DNA from: Cladocopium goreaui
Taxonomy: Eukaryota > Sar > Dinophyceae > Suessiales > Symbiodiniaceae
Direction: 5' to 3'
NCBI GenBank assembly: GCA_947184155.2
Contig: CAMXCT020001381.1
Location: 1 to 64,000, forward strand
DNA: 64,000 nt
Shown: positions 1 through 10,882 of the stretch, piece by piece
How the letters are laid out: the number at the start of each line of letters is the position of its first letter
Numbering within the stretch: position 1 is the first letter of the stretch
Notes under the pieces: model-generated
What the model saw: the letters and a program-made list of their open reading frames with translations, nothing else
The model's database searches: none
What the model was told of the DNA's origin: nothing
Made by a program: the position numbers and the translations under genes

Positions 1-4
1 TTCG

Positions 5-543
5 TGTTGATTTTTTCTCCCCATGTGGTCTTTGCTCTCGAAGCCTTTGTACATCTCTACGCGGCGGCGAAAAATGTACTTTTTAGTATACAAAGTAATA
101 AGAAATCGGTCAATTTGGGGACCCTGCCATTTTTTAATTTTTATCACCAAACACCTTGTGAAATTTGTTTCCTATCTAGTTGTCTGGAAACATGAAAGAA
201 TTTATATGGAAGAAATCTGGAAAAGTGAAGAATTTGTATGGAAAAGTGAAGAATTTGTATGGAACATGTGAAGGATTTTTTCAAGAAAAAATGAAAAACT
301 ATATGGAAAAATGCTAAATTTGATTGAAAAAGTGAAAGAATTTCTATGACAAGAAATGGAAAAATGACGAATTCGTCTGGACAAGCGAAAGAATTTATAT
401 GGTCCAACGGTATTCTAAGTATAGGTTTTTTGACGTCAACTGTATTCTAAAATATTCTAAGTATCGTTTTTCAAGTTCAATTCCTGGGATGCCCGGGGAA
501 GCCGAAATTTCAATTCCATATTCTGTGTGCGTGGAGGACCTTA
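5..543. repeat. Composite repeat, copy A
   Basis: This AT-rich non-coding segment recurs at 1452-2031 with small differences and indels. Shared landmarks are GCGGCGGCGAAAAATGTAC, a run of GAAGAATTTGTATGGAA-like words, and a 3' part ending GTGCGTGGAGGACC just before a TA microsatellite. Short reading frames over it come from the GAAGAATTTG words and are not gene-like. Together with the array that follows, it forms a higher-order unit of about 1.45 kb. Confidence 0.8.
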
Positions 544-779
544 TATATATATATATATGTTGTAATGTCTTGGGATGTTCTAAGTGTGGGGGTCTCCACA
601 GCTGATTGATAACTGTGTAAGCGTATAAATAAAGTTGTGTCAATAGATCATTATAAATATATATATATATATGTATATGACAATGTTGTAATGTCTTGGG
701 ATGTTCTAAGTGTGGGGGTCTCCACAGCTGATTGATAACTTTGTAATCGTACAAACGCAGTTATCTCAATAAACTTTTA

Positions 780-811
<32 letters not shown>

Positions 812-1372
812 AATGTCTTGGGATGTTCTAAGTGTGGGGGTCTCCACAGCTGATGAATAAGTTATTGTTGGTACAAATAGAGTTAAGTCAATAGATCATT
901 ATAGACATTTATATATACATATATGTGTGGTAATGTCTTGGGATGTTCTAAGTGCGGGTGTCTCCACAGCTGATTGACATTTTTTTGTTCATATAAATAT
1001 AGTTATGTCAATAGATTATAAAAACTATATATATGTGAAATGTCTTGGGATGTTCTAAGTGTGGGGGTCTCCACTGCCAATTGATAACTTTGTGTTCAAA
1101 AGAAAGAGTGATGTCAAGAGATCATTATAAACACACACATATATATATATATGTTGTAATGTCTTGGGATGTTCTAAGTGTGGGGGTCTCCGCAGCTGGT
1201 TGATAACTTTGTGTTCATATAAATATAGTTATGTCAATAGATCGTCATATATATATATATGTTGTAATGTCCTGGGGATGTTCTAAGTGTGGGGGTCTCC
1301 ACAGCTGATTGGTAACTTTGTGTTCATATAAATGTAGATATGTCAATAGATCATTATAGAAATATAAGCTGC
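541..1372. repeat. Tandem array, about 105-125 bp unit with TA microsatellites
   Basis: Seven degenerate units share the core TCTTGGGATGTTCTAAGTGT, then GGGGGTCTCCACAGCTGATTG, then ATAAATATAGTTATGTCAATAGATC. They are separated by (TA)n or (TG)n runs of variable length. Core starts fall near 566, 690, 811, 932, 1038, 1158 and 1264. The length variation sits mainly in the dinucleotide spacers. No coding potential is seen. Confidence 0.85.
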
Positions 1373-1451
1373 TCCGCTTACATAGAATATGATTTTTTAG
1401 ATTGCACAGGCAAATTTGCCGAACATGTACTTAGAATATTTCCCCATTTCA

Positions 1452-2031
1452 TGTTTATTTTTCTCTCCCCATGTGGCCTTTGCTCTCGAAGCCTTTGTAC
1501 ATCTCTATGCGGCGGCGAAAAATGTACTTTCTAGTATACAAAGTAATAAGAAATCGGTCAATTTGGGGACCCTGCCATTTTTTTTAAATCACCAAACACC
1601 TTGTGATTTTTTCTCTATCTATATATTTGTCTCGAAACATGAAATAATTTATATGGAAGAATTTTGGAAAAGTGAAGAATTTGTATGGAACATTTGAAGG
1701 TTTTTTAAAGAAAAATATAAAACTATATGGAAAAATGCTGAATTTGACTGAACAAGTGAAAGAATTTATATGGCAAAAAATTGGAAAAGTGAAGAATTTG
1801 TATGGAAACGTGAAGGATTTATAAAGAAAAGTGAAGAATTTCCATGGAAAAATGACGAATTCGTCTGGACAAGCGAAAGAATTTATATGGTCCAACGGTA
1901 TTCTAAGTATAGGTTTTTTGACGTCAACTGTATTCTAAAATATTCTAAGTATCGTTTTTCAAGTTCAATTCCTGGGATGCCCGGGGAAGCCGAAATTTCA
2001 ATTCCATATTCTGTGTGCGTGGAGGACCTTA
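1452..2031. repeat. Composite repeat, copy B
   Basis: Second copy of the 5-543 segment in the same orientation. It again ends at GTGCGTGGAGGACC followed by a TA run, and again leads into the tandem array. It is slightly longer because of extra GAAGAATTTG-type words near 1790-1850. Confidence 0.8.
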
Positions 2032-2270
2032 TATATATATATATGTTGTAATGTCTTGGGATGTTCTAAGTGTCGGGGTCTCCACAGCTGATTGATAACT
2101 TTTGTGTGCATATAAATAAAGTTATGTCAATAGATCATCATGGGATGTTCTAAGTGTGGGGGTCTCCACAGCTAATTGATAACTTTTGTGTACATATAAA
2201 TATAGTTGTGTCAACAGATCATCATGTTATGTTCTAAATGATCTGTTTTCCATGTTCTAAGTGTGAGGGT
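2031..2270. repeat. Truncated continuation of the array
   Basis: One full unit (from 2047) and two shortened units (from about 2140 and 2230) of the 541-1372 array, here without long TA spacers. The array dissolves into unrelated sequence near 2290. Confidence 0.7.
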
Positions 2271-2374
2271 TTCCGGCTGTTCCAAACATAGCTTTAGACA
2301 TAAAAATAAACAACGTTTTCCAAATGATGTTCTAAGTGACTGTCCGGCACTACATAGAAACAAAGTTGGTGAAC

Positions 2375-3790
2375 CGAGCAAAGTTTGGACGCTGGCCAGC
2401 TGGAGCTGAAGCTGCAACAGTTTCGCAACTTTGGCAGCGGGCTGAAGCTGCAGCGAAGCTTTGCAGGGCTGGCGGAAACGTGCCAACCAGCAGTTTCCAA
2501 GCCCTATAGAAAGAAGGTTGTGGAGCTGAAGCTGCAACAGTTCGGGGACCCTCTAGAAACAAGGTGGTGAACGCAACCAGTGGCAACGGGCTGAACTTTT
2601 CAGGGTTGGGCGAAACGTGCCAACCAGAAGCTGCAGCACTTTAGGGACCCTATAAAAACAAGGTTGGTGAATCTAGCAAAGTTTGGACGCTGGTCAGCTG
2701 GAGCTGAAGCTGCAGCAGTTTCGCAACCCTTGGCAACGGGCTGAAGCTGCAGCGAAGCTTTTCAGGGCTGGGCGAAACGTGCCAACCAGCAGTTTCGAAA
2801 CCTGATAGAAAGGAGGTTGTGGAGCTGAAGCTGCAGCATTGTAGAGGCCCTATAGAAACCAGCACTTTAGAGAGCCTATAGAAACATGAGCCTGGCAAAG
2901 GTTTGGACCCTGGCCACCTGGAGCTGAAACTTTATAAGAATTTTCGCAACCCTAGGCAACAGGCTGAAGCTGCAGCGAAGCTTTGCAGGGCTGGGTGAAA
3001 CGGGCAAACCAGCAGTTTCCAAAGCCTATAGCAAGGGGGTTTTGGAGCTGACGCTGCAAGACCCTGTACAGAAACCAGCACTTTAGAGAGCCGGTGAACT
3101 TAGCAAGGGTTGGAACCTGGCCACCTGGAGCTGAAGCTGCAGCAAGTTTGTTGAATCTAGAAAAGTTTGGACCCACCTGGAGCTGAAGCTTAATTTTTTT
3201 TCCGCAACCCTAGGCAAGAGGCTGAAGCTGCAGCGAAGCTTTTCAGGGCTGGCCGAAACGTGCCAACCAGCAGTATCGAAACCCTAGAGAAAGGAGGTTT
3301 TGGAGCAGCTGAAGCTGCAGCATTTTAGAGACCCTATAGTAACAAGGTTGGTGAACCTAGCAAGGTCTGGAACTTGGCCATCTGGAGCTGAAGCCGCAGC
3401 ATTCGCAACCCAACCCTTGGCAACGGGCTGAAGCTGCAGCGGAGCTTTTCAAGGCTGGGCGAAACGTGCCAGCCAGCAGTTTCGAAACCCTAGAGAAAGG
3501 AGGTTGTGGAGCTGAAGCTGGAGCTCTTTAGAGACGCTATAGAATCAAGGTTGGTGAACCTCGCAAGGTTTGGACCCTGGCCACTGGAGCTGAAGTTGCG
3601 GCAGTTTCTCAACCCAACCCGTGGCAACGGGCTGAGGCTGCAGCGAAGCCGCAGCAGTTTTGCAACCGCTGGCAAGGCTTTGGAGTTAGAGAAAAGCTGG
3701 TGGACCCTGGCCACCTGGAGCTGAAGCAGCTTCGCAACCCTTGGCAGCCAAAGCTTGCACAAGTGGGGCCACAGCCAATGTCGCACACCT
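2375..3790. repeat. GC-rich degenerate tandem repeat
   Basis: About five divergent units of roughly 250-300 bp. Recurrent phrases are GGAGCTGAAGCTGCAGCA, GCAACGGGCTGAAGCTGCAG, GGGCGAAACGTGCCAACCAG and CCCTATAGAAACAAGGTTGG. Several frames stay open by chance because the repeat has few stops; I do not regard them as genes. CTGCAG and AGCT sites recur throughout. Confidence 0.8.
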
Positions 3791-5343
3791 ACGGTGATCC
3801 CCGCCTAGGCCAAGGCTAGGCAGGGGACGGCGGATTTTTCAGTCTATAGGATAGGAGTTCGTGCTTCTCAATTCTTCTCATAGATTGGGGTTTAGGTCTA
3901 ACTTTTCAGCATCCGGTCTCCAGGGTGCTGTTCAAGATCCAGAGCCAAGTTTACTAGCGGTTGGGCGGTTGGGTTGGACTAAATCTAACAACATCAGGAC
4001 AGAAACATGTTGCTTGTAAATCTATATTTCAGATTTCACATCTTCATTTTGGGAGGTCGAAACACTTGATGCCATGCCGGAACCTTTGAGTTTGTATGTG
4101 ATTAGCAAATGGACATGGTACATGGTGTTCAGCACCAAGCACGCTTCCAGGACCAAGTTTTCGAACTTCGAGCCCTGCACCGATGGGATGCAGTGAATCA
4201 TGCGAGGGAAGACGCCGTGTTCAAAATGCAAACCATTCCGAGTTGTTTAGCATTGCACAGGACCGGAGGCAGTGGAGAGACAGATTGGGGGGAGTTGTTT
4301 GGCGCAAGAGCGGCTTTACTCTTCGCATGACATTTTTTCTAATGTGATTTGTTTGTGTTTGATGCACGCAGCGTTTGTGTCCCAATGACTTAACCACGAA
4401 CTTGGTTGATTTCACATCTGAGTAGGGGGGCAGATGATGCTAAACGAATTCAACTTGTGTTTTGGTGCATGGGCTGAAGTTAAATCGGTTTGAAATACGG
4501 TTATGTTGGAAACATTGCGGGCCATCAGCATCATGAGGACCCTGCCAAAGAAGTGAAGGAACAGGACAGCGCGACAGCGCCATCCTTGCAGATTAAAGGA
4601 AGCCAGCATTCTGGTTTGCTGGAGTTCTTGTGGTCAGTCTGGTCAGTCTGGGGTGTTTTTTCTTACAACTATTTTCCAAGCAAATCAGAAGTGTTCCACT
4701 CAATGATTGAGACAGTTGATCTGCGTTGAAATTCCCAATGTCTGGCCTTCGATGAGTTGTGCCTGCTGTGCAGGACTTCTCGGAATACCACAGGCAGCTC
4801 TTGGTGAAGGCATTGGAATTCAAGGGCAGCCAGGATGGCTCGGGAGGTGTGTCTCTGTGACATGCATTCTGTCCTTGCACTTCTTGGAACCATCTATATA
4901 TTTGTTATTCTTGAGCAGGTTCCACTCCAACTAGTTGGAGCACGGCCTTTAGATGGCCGTGTGTTTTTTTGATTCATGGAATGTTGTTGATCATGTTTGA
5001 TGTGCTCGTGCCAATAGGAATTCGTGCGATTTTAGCGTAAAGGCCGTGAACGCCTTAGTTCCAAGCAGAAAAACAAAAACAGTCATTTTGACCACACGAA
5101 ACCTCCATTTTAGGGGTTTTCTTCAAAGCCTCCAACTAATTTGTATTCACAATTTTTCAGCCATCTTTTGTTCACAGCAGCGCTTCAAGTTCTTCGAAGA
5201 ACATTTTAGGATCTGGATTCTGCAAGCTTGATCGCCAGCACCACATGAACACATATTGTGTCACCGAGGGGTGCAAAGTGGAATGTCCACGCTCTTTGCA
5301 TTTCAAAACCATGTGAGCTGACAAGAAATCTTTCAAAGACTTA
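3791..5343. other. No recognisable gene
   Basis: About 1.55 kb without a convincing coding region or repeat array. Reading frames here are below 100 codons and resemble no family I know. The only notable structure is the inverted-repeat arm at 4929-4961. Confidence 0.5.
4929..4961 (+). repeat. Inverted repeat arm, left
   Basis: This 33-nt segment, starting AACTAGTTGGAGCACGGCC, matches the reverse complement of 8311-8343 at 30 of 33 positions. It contains its own near-palindrome CACGGCC...GGCCGTG, so the strand can form a local hairpin. It may be a terminal repeat of a larger element or a dispersed hairpin family. Confidence 0.6.
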
Positions 5344-5690
5344 CAGTAGCGTAGCATGACGTATGGGTGGAAGTCCAAGAGAACGTGCAGTAGCGTAGCA
5401 TGACGTATGTGTGGAAGTCCAAGAGAACGTACTGGTACAGTAGAATAGCATGACGTACGCGTGGAAGTCCAAGAGAACGTACAATAGCGTAGCATGACGT
5501 ATGTGTGGAAGTCCAAGAGAACGTACTGGTACAGTAGAATAGCATGACGTATGCGTGGAAGTCCAAGAGAACGTACAATAGTGTAGCATGACGTATGTGT
5601 GGAAGTCCAAGAGAACGTACAGTAGCGTAGCATGACGTATGCATGGAAGTCCAACAGTAGCGCAGCATGACGTATGTGTGAAAGAGCCAG
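5344..5690. repeat. Minisatellite, 44/50-bp unit
   Basis: About eight tandem units contain GTAGCATGACGTATGTGTGG followed by AAGTCCAAGAGAACGTAC. Some units carry an extra CTGGTA, making the period 50 instead of 44. Minus-strand frames through the array repeat short motifs (YVMLRYC, LLDFH) and are by-products of the repeat. Confidence 0.9.
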
Positions 5691-5700
5691 TGGGGTATTA

Positions 5701-5830
5701 TCCTACCCCACCCCACCCCACCCCACCCTCCACCCATGAATACATGCCCCAACCGACAGCCACAGCGTAGCATCTACTTCATGTGCAAGTTCACATGAAC
5801 GTTAACACATGCCCCACCCCACCCCACCCC
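5701..5830. repeat. C-rich (CCCCA)n tracts flanking CATGAACGTTAA
   Basis: Runs of CCCCA lie at 5705-5731 and 5812-5831, with the words TTCACATGAACGTTAACAC between them. The minus strand has enough G-runs to form a G-quadruplex in principle. A similar combination occurs at 46080-46135 and 46230-46283, so this is a dispersed repeat family. Confidence 0.7.
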
Positions 5831-5831
5831 A

Positions 5832-6025
5832 TGTAACCTACTTCTGGGAACGTGTCTGCACAATGCATCTACAGTATACCATGTGACATGTTCACTTTAA
5901 TTCACATCATCCACTGCGCCGCCCCGTGGCTCAAGATTTGCTAGCATAGCTACAGAAAATGTGCTGCGCTCCGACTGCTGACCACAAGTGTTCATAGCTT
6001 TCTAGCTTATATCCGGGGCCCCTAA
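5832..6025 (+). repeat. 5' LTR of decayed LTR element
   Basis: About 194 bp starting TGTAACC and ending GGGGCCCCTAA. It aligns along its length with 8113-8312. Shared blocks include ACATGTTCACTTTAATTCAC, CCGTGGCTCAAGA and GCTAGCATAGCTACAGAAA. It carries a TGGCTCAAG word at 5927-5935 identical to the 3' end of the dinoflagellate spliced leader. Confidence 0.75.
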
Positions 6026-6167
6026 GTACCGGGGATTGCTACCTCAAAGTGGCAGCGGAGCACTGTGCCCTGCTAAGATCCGATATTCGGACTGCAGTTG
6101 CTTCTTGCACCTGCACCGACATCCGGACTTGCAACGGCAGCTTGTGGTACAACTCCGAGTAGCTGCC

Positions 6168-7938
6168 ATGGTCTTAATCCAAAACATGGATTCGGACGAA
6201 GAACAACTTCAAATCCAAACATATGGAGAGCCGGAAGCCTACGCCGTCAGTACCATGGACACCAGACTAGGTATCAAAATGATTCCAAAGGTACCTCCAA
6301 TTGATGGCCAATCCAGTTGGTTTGAATATGAGGACTTGATAGATGACTGGTTAGGCATCACAACATTAGATGCAGACAAGCATGGCCCATTGCTCAAAAA
6401 TGCACTCGTAGGAGCCGCTTGATTTTACAAGTCAATGCTCGGCAATGCCCTACTCCAAGATCCTGATCGTGGCCTCTCTCATTTTAAGGACGCATTGAGA
6501 CCCTACTTCGTGAAGGGAGTAAATCATGTGTTTCTTTGGCGATTCCTCCAGTTGTTTCGCACTTACCGAGGCCAGCATGATTTCGTGCACTTTAAAGGAC
6601 GTTCCGAGATTGCACAGAAGAGACTCCTTGCATCGTGGGCCGACTTGATTGATTTGACTTGACCGATTTACCGGATGTAGGCACGGCCGAATTTTTGGCA
6701 GCATTCGCTGATGCACAGCGTGAGCACTTTCAAAATCTAGCCAATGATGAAGAGAGAATGAACTACCAAGTAACCCTTCGAGAACAAACAATCACGAATC
6801 GGCGAGCACAGCATCAAAATGCATTTCCATTGTCAGACAACTTGATGTCATTGATCTTTTTAGTGCAATCAGACCTGAATGAGCAACAACGTGAATGTTT
6901 GTTTCATCAATGAACATTCGACAGATGGCTATGCCACAGTACACGTACTTGCAGGTGAAACAGCTTTTCCTCGAACTGTTCTCTGTTTCCAGGACTGGAG
7001 TCGCTGATCCAAACATTGCGCACCGAAAACGGTCTTCCTTTTTCATCATTGACGAAGGTGAAACTGAGGAAGGAGAACAAGGATTTTGGGTCATTGATGA
7101 GGAAACAGGAGAAGAAGGATTCATTCGCAGAAAGGGCAAGAAAGGTATGAAAGGTAAGGATTCTTTCAAAGGAATGCCTTCATGGCAGGGCAAAGGAAAA
7201 GGCGATGGTAAGAACAAAGGAGGAAGACAATTTCAACACTTCCGCATCCGAACGCCAGCGGCCGAAGCATGGCGAAGAGATCGATGGCAGGAAAAGACTC
7301 TCGGATATCTGCAAGCTCGCCAAGATCGCGAAGAAATCTGCCAGGAGAGACAGGACACCGTCCCTCCGTTGCGCAGAGACAACTTCCGCTCTGCGCAATC
7401 GCCTCGGCCGAGATCAATCCACCCCTCGAAGACCACGAACACCTACACCGACCAGAGCATCCATTCCTGCTCGTGGATTGGTCGACAGAGGTCAGAGACC
7501 CCACAAGGGAGGAGGACCAGAAGCCGCACCGGTTACTCCCGTGGAGCACACTGGGCCAATATGGGTCGTCAGCAACAGCATTATCGCGAGCCACCGCGAT
7601 ATCAACAGCGAGCTCGAAGCTCAGGAGCTGCCTGGCTGAACCAAGGTTATCAGCAGCGTTATGACCAGCAGCCTCCTCGCGAACCCTATAAGAACCGACA
7701 TCACGGTTAGGGATATCATCAGCAGCCATATTACAGACACAACCCGCGCAACTCTTCCGTAGAGTATGTACAGGGGTATCAAGTGCCTTATGGGCATTGG
7801 CACAGACATGCTGATGGCACCTGGCTCGACATGGTGCCTCACTCTCCTGACGAATCAATCCTCTTTCATCAACCAACCTGGCAGAGACGACAGAATGAAT
7901 TGTATCGTTATGGATACACATTTCGAATGGGACTCTGA
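6168..7938 (+). pseudogene. Broken gag of copia-type retrotransposon
   Basis: The likely start is the ATG at 6168, with a second ATG at 6186. Coding-like sequence passes through three frames. It is interrupted by stops near 6420, 6660, 6912 and 7708 and by frame changes near 6660 and 6900. Recognisable parts are an acidic N-terminus (MDSDEEQ), a helical gag core containing VFLWRFLQLFRTYRGQ and a LASWADLIDL stretch, an acidic FFIIDEGETEEGEQGF motif and a KGKKGMKGK basic stretch. A Gln/Arg/Tyr-rich tail ends at 7938. The pattern resembles gag of dinoflagellate copia elements as I know it, but no zinc knuckle is visible. Non-functional as read. Confidence 0.6.
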
Positions 7939-8112
7939 CTGAGAACTAGCCGACCACCGGCAAAAACAGTCTCCTTTGCGGCATTTTGAGAAGACTACAA
8001 GCCGTATTCACGGCCAGCAGTAGCATTTTCATTTTGTCTACGGACACGTTTCACAGCAGAGCATAAGCTGAGCGTTTCTTATGTTACGACACGAAGAAAA
8101 TTTCTGTCTGTT

Positions 8113-8312
8113 TGTAGCCTAGTTTTGGAGACGTGTCTACACAATGCATACAGTTTGCATAACATGTGACATGTTACATGTTCACTTTAATTCACCCACT
8201 GCGCCACTCCGTGGCTCAAGACTTGCTAGCATAGCTACAGAAAGGGTGCTGCGCTCCGACTGTTGTCCACAAGTGTTCATAGCTGTATTAGCTTAGGTCC
8301 AGGGCCCCTACA
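8113..8312 (+). repeat. 3' LTR of decayed LTR element
   Basis: About 200 bp beginning TGTAGCC and ending GGGCCCCTACA, matching 5832-6025. It contains TGGCTCAAG at 8212-8220. Its last two bases overlap the right arm of the 33-nt inverted repeat. Confidence 0.75.
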
Positions 8313-8343
8313 CAGCCGTCTAAAGGCCGTGGTCCAACTAGTT
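8311..8343 (-). repeat. Inverted repeat arm, right
   Basis: Reverse complement of 4929-4961 with three mismatches. It abuts the end of the 3' LTR. Its internal CAGCCGTCTAAAGGCCGTGG is itself imperfectly palindromic. Confidence 0.6.
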
Positions 8344-9190
8344 CGTCGAGTTTTAGCGATTTTCCTGTAATTTGGGGGATGCTTCACGGTGTTTTCCCCA
8401 ATCACTCTCAAAATATCGCAAAATAGCTCGCCGAACCCCTAGGAAATTATTTTTGCCATGCTGATGCTGATGGTTTTTTCCAAGCATGTTTTGTTGCAAA
8501 TACAATTCCAGGAAATTGGGGGGTCCCATGGAGGGTTCAGTGGTCATGTTGATTCTTGGCTCGTGTACAAAAAAGGGTAACACTGCAGTCAATGAGAACG
8601 ACGCCTGCAGGAAGAGAATCATATGGACCAAGCACATGGGCATCTTGATGCAAAATACATGTGTTCGCACTGTCGCAAGGGGCAGCGTCAAACAGGCCAA
8701 TGTCAAAAGATCGCTTTACATGAGCTGAACTTGAGGTACCGGAAGCAAAACAGGCAAAAAAATACATAGCCATAACTATATATGTATATTATATTATATA
8801 CTATAATATATAAACATGCGTAGAGTGGTCCCTGGAAGAGCGCAAATTGGCAGAAATAAATTGATAAGTGCAGCAAATGTTTTTTGTCAAGAAGCGCTGA
8901 AGGGTTACTTTTGCATATGAAGCAATTATTTATCGGAAATTGCAAGATTTCACTGCGTATGTTTCACCGGTTTCCTGCCGCCTACCTGAATTGAGGACTG
9001 GTTTTCGGCCCAGGTCAGCAAGAGGAACATCGAAACCATTGAAGAGCCACGAGGCCAGCCATTGCGGATGGACCATCTTCCGCAGCAAGGGAGGTTTCAC
9101 GTGGGTATTTTTCAGGTCGGACAAATCACAATCCAATCTTTGGGAGAATTTGCAACTTGAGTAATTTCAGAATTCACATCCTTGTACTTG
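8344..9190. other. No resolved gene; possible upstream exons of the helicase
   Basis: No long reading frame or repeat. A short AT stretch lies at 8778-8815. Because the open frame of the helicase gene begins at about 9190 without an obvious start codon, unrecognised upstream exons may lie here. I could not place their splice sites. Confidence 0.4.
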
Positions 9191-10696
9191 AGAACCTCCA
9201 AGCAGAAAATGGGGATCCCAGGAATGTGATGCTCTTGGAAATGATAATTTCGGAATCGATTATTTTCCTTGTCAGTATTTGGCAACGTACACGAAATTGG
9301 TGGAACACCTAAAGCCAAAAACTATTTGCAGTAAACATGCTGACGGAATCAAGGGAAAATGGCCCCGCAGTGGTGTGTGTCGCTTTGATTCCAGACAGGA
9401 TTGGTGCCACCTCTACTTTACCCTCCGAAACGCGCCAGCCATCCTGGAGAACATGGGTGATGTAAGCTATGGCGGCCACATCAGGGAGGGAAGTGCAGAG
9501 TGCTATGTGTCATTTCCAGGCAAATATGCATCCGGGTGGGATGCTTTGACAAAAGAGAGGCACAACTACAGCGTGGCTTGCGTTTTTTTGTGCACTCCTG
9601 AGGATGGCCTTGGTCGTCATCACCATGAAGAAGCCTCTGGCCCTTGCCTGTGCCATACAATTTATGGAACACGCAGCTATAAAGAATTCGGTTACTTGAA
9701 GGTTGTGCCAGGCACATTGACCGATGATGAGGTCACAAAGGAAAGAGAAAAGGCAAAACACACAAAAGCGGTGGTGATCTGTGCAGATGCAAGCAAAGAG
9801 GCCAAAGAGCAGGCTGAAAAGGAAGCCAAAAAAGCTTGGAAGGAGAACGGCAAAGTTGCTTCGTGGGGATGTCAGTGGTTCCAGGACTGGAAAGGGAAGG
9901 TGGAGGAGGCCGTCAAGTTGAAACAGAGGCTCAAGGCAGTATTCTTTCCTGGTGAGGTGGGGCAGGGCAAAATCCCCTGGGAAGATTTGAGCAGTAAAAA
10001 CGTAAACCTTTGGAACGACAAAGGCTGTGGAGGCAGCCAAAAGTGCGAAATTGCTTATTTAGAGAAGATGTGGAAGGAAAAAGGGGATGACTGGGCCTAC
10101 GACTGCGTGGATGTGACACATTTCCTGAAGGGTGAATTCAAAGTTGGAGGGAGAGTCGACGCCTTCGACGGGCAACAGTGGTGGAACGGCACTTTGCTTG
10201 GAGTGCCAAAGACGGTCCCGAAAAATCCTAAAGATGCACAGTGGGTGGTTCAATCCCAGGCTGGAGAAATCTTTACCACCGACCGTGTGCGGCATGCTGA
10301 TTCGATGAGACAGATGCTTGCAGATGTTGGGCAAGAGGAGTTTATGGGTTTTGTGAAGAGTGCATTACCTGCAGGACTCCAAGTCTCGAAACCTCTGGAG
10401 TTCATCTTCCCAAACGGCACGCCTTTGTTGGCAATGAGACTTGACATCAAATCCATCCAAGCACTCCAAGTTGTGAGGAACACAGTCTTGAGCACTGAGT
10501 TGGAAATTGCTGTGAACAAAAAACTGGAAATGCATGCAAATGCAAAGTCAAAGTGGCAAGTTCGGCTGGACAAGACTTACTTCTGCAAGGTCTTTGAGAA
10601 GGAACTGTTGTCCTTTTCAGAATTGACCAAACACCAAAAAGAAAAGCTCCAGAACATCGAGGAATTGCTTTGCTATGGTCCTGTGCATTTGTCGGC
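9191..10696 (+). CDS. P-loop helicase-like host gene, 5' part (interrupted by LINE)
   Basis: The frame is open from about 9190 and runs uninterrupted until an apparent stop at 10737, but the last residues come from inserted SL sequence, so the host part ends near 10696. No good ATG opens it, so it is probably an internal exon with its acceptor near 9200. About 490 residues are unrecognised: a Cys/His-rich start (TICSKH, CHLYFTLRNAP), a His cluster GRHHHEEASGPCLCH, a Lys/Glu-rich helix (about residues 170-220) and GRVDAFDGQQWWNGTLLGV, which suggests a small Tudor/SH3-like barrel. The end, EELLCYGPVHLSA, is the usual lead-in to a Walker A loop. The frame continues in register at 19165 after the LINE. 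Family assignment rests on that downstream half. Confidence 0.7.
10690..10696 (+). repeat. Target-site duplication TGTCGGC, left copy
   Basis: TGTCGGC immediately precedes the SL relic. The same seven bases occur at 19166-19172, just beyond the LINE 3' end. In both places the duplicated bases occupy the same codon phase of the host frame (TTG TCG GC / ATG TCG GC). Confidence 0.75.
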
Positions 10697-10731
10697 CGTA
10701 GCCATTTTGGCTCAAGCCATTTTGGCTCAAG
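10696..10731 (+). other. Double spliced-leader relic
   Basis: 10696-10716 reads CCGTAG + CCATTTTGGCTCAAG, the conserved dinoflagellate spliced leader without its variable first base. It is followed at once by a second CCATTTTGGCTCAAG at 10717-10731. The 15-nt form is what remains when a new leader is trans-spliced to the AG inside an older CCGTAG. A further TTGGCTCAAG at 10740-10749 may be a third, more eroded copy. This is the known signature of mRNA-derived DNA in dinoflagellates, and here it marks the 5' end of a retrotransposed LINE transcript. Confidence 0.93.
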
Positions 10732-10882
10732 CACGGTGATTGGCTCAAGCCGCCCAGGTTTGTAGCCAAGCAAATAGGCATTTCGGGCGCACTTTTAAAG
10801 CCATGGCGGGCTTGTTCAAAGCCATGCTGGCGGTGCTGGCCCTGTGCTGCGGGGGTGAGATGAACAGAGATGACGATGGACA

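Larger units (their letters stand above)
5832..8312 (+). mobile_element. Decayed gag-only LTR retrotransposon
   Basis: Two divergent LTR-like repeats (5832-6025 and 8113-8312) bracket about 2.1 kb. The interior holds only a broken gag reading frame followed by about 170 bp of non-coding DNA. No protease, integrase or reverse transcriptase remnant is visible, so this is an internally deleted or gag-only (TR-GAG-like) derivative. No clear target-site duplication was found. The LTRs differ at many positions and the gag has several stops and frame changes, so the insertion looks old. Confidence 0.7.

Noticed and set aside
541..1372. CRISPR-like array
   Set aside because: Spacers are (TA)n/(TG)n microsatellites, units are degenerate and the genome is eukaryotic.
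5172..5773. Three minus-strand ORFs of 89-160 codons
   Set aside because: They are translations of the 44/50-bp minisatellite in different registers.
10697..10739. C-terminal residues AILAQAILAQAR of the helicase 5' ORF
   Set aside because: They are translation of the spliced-leader relics of the inserted LINE, not host protein.
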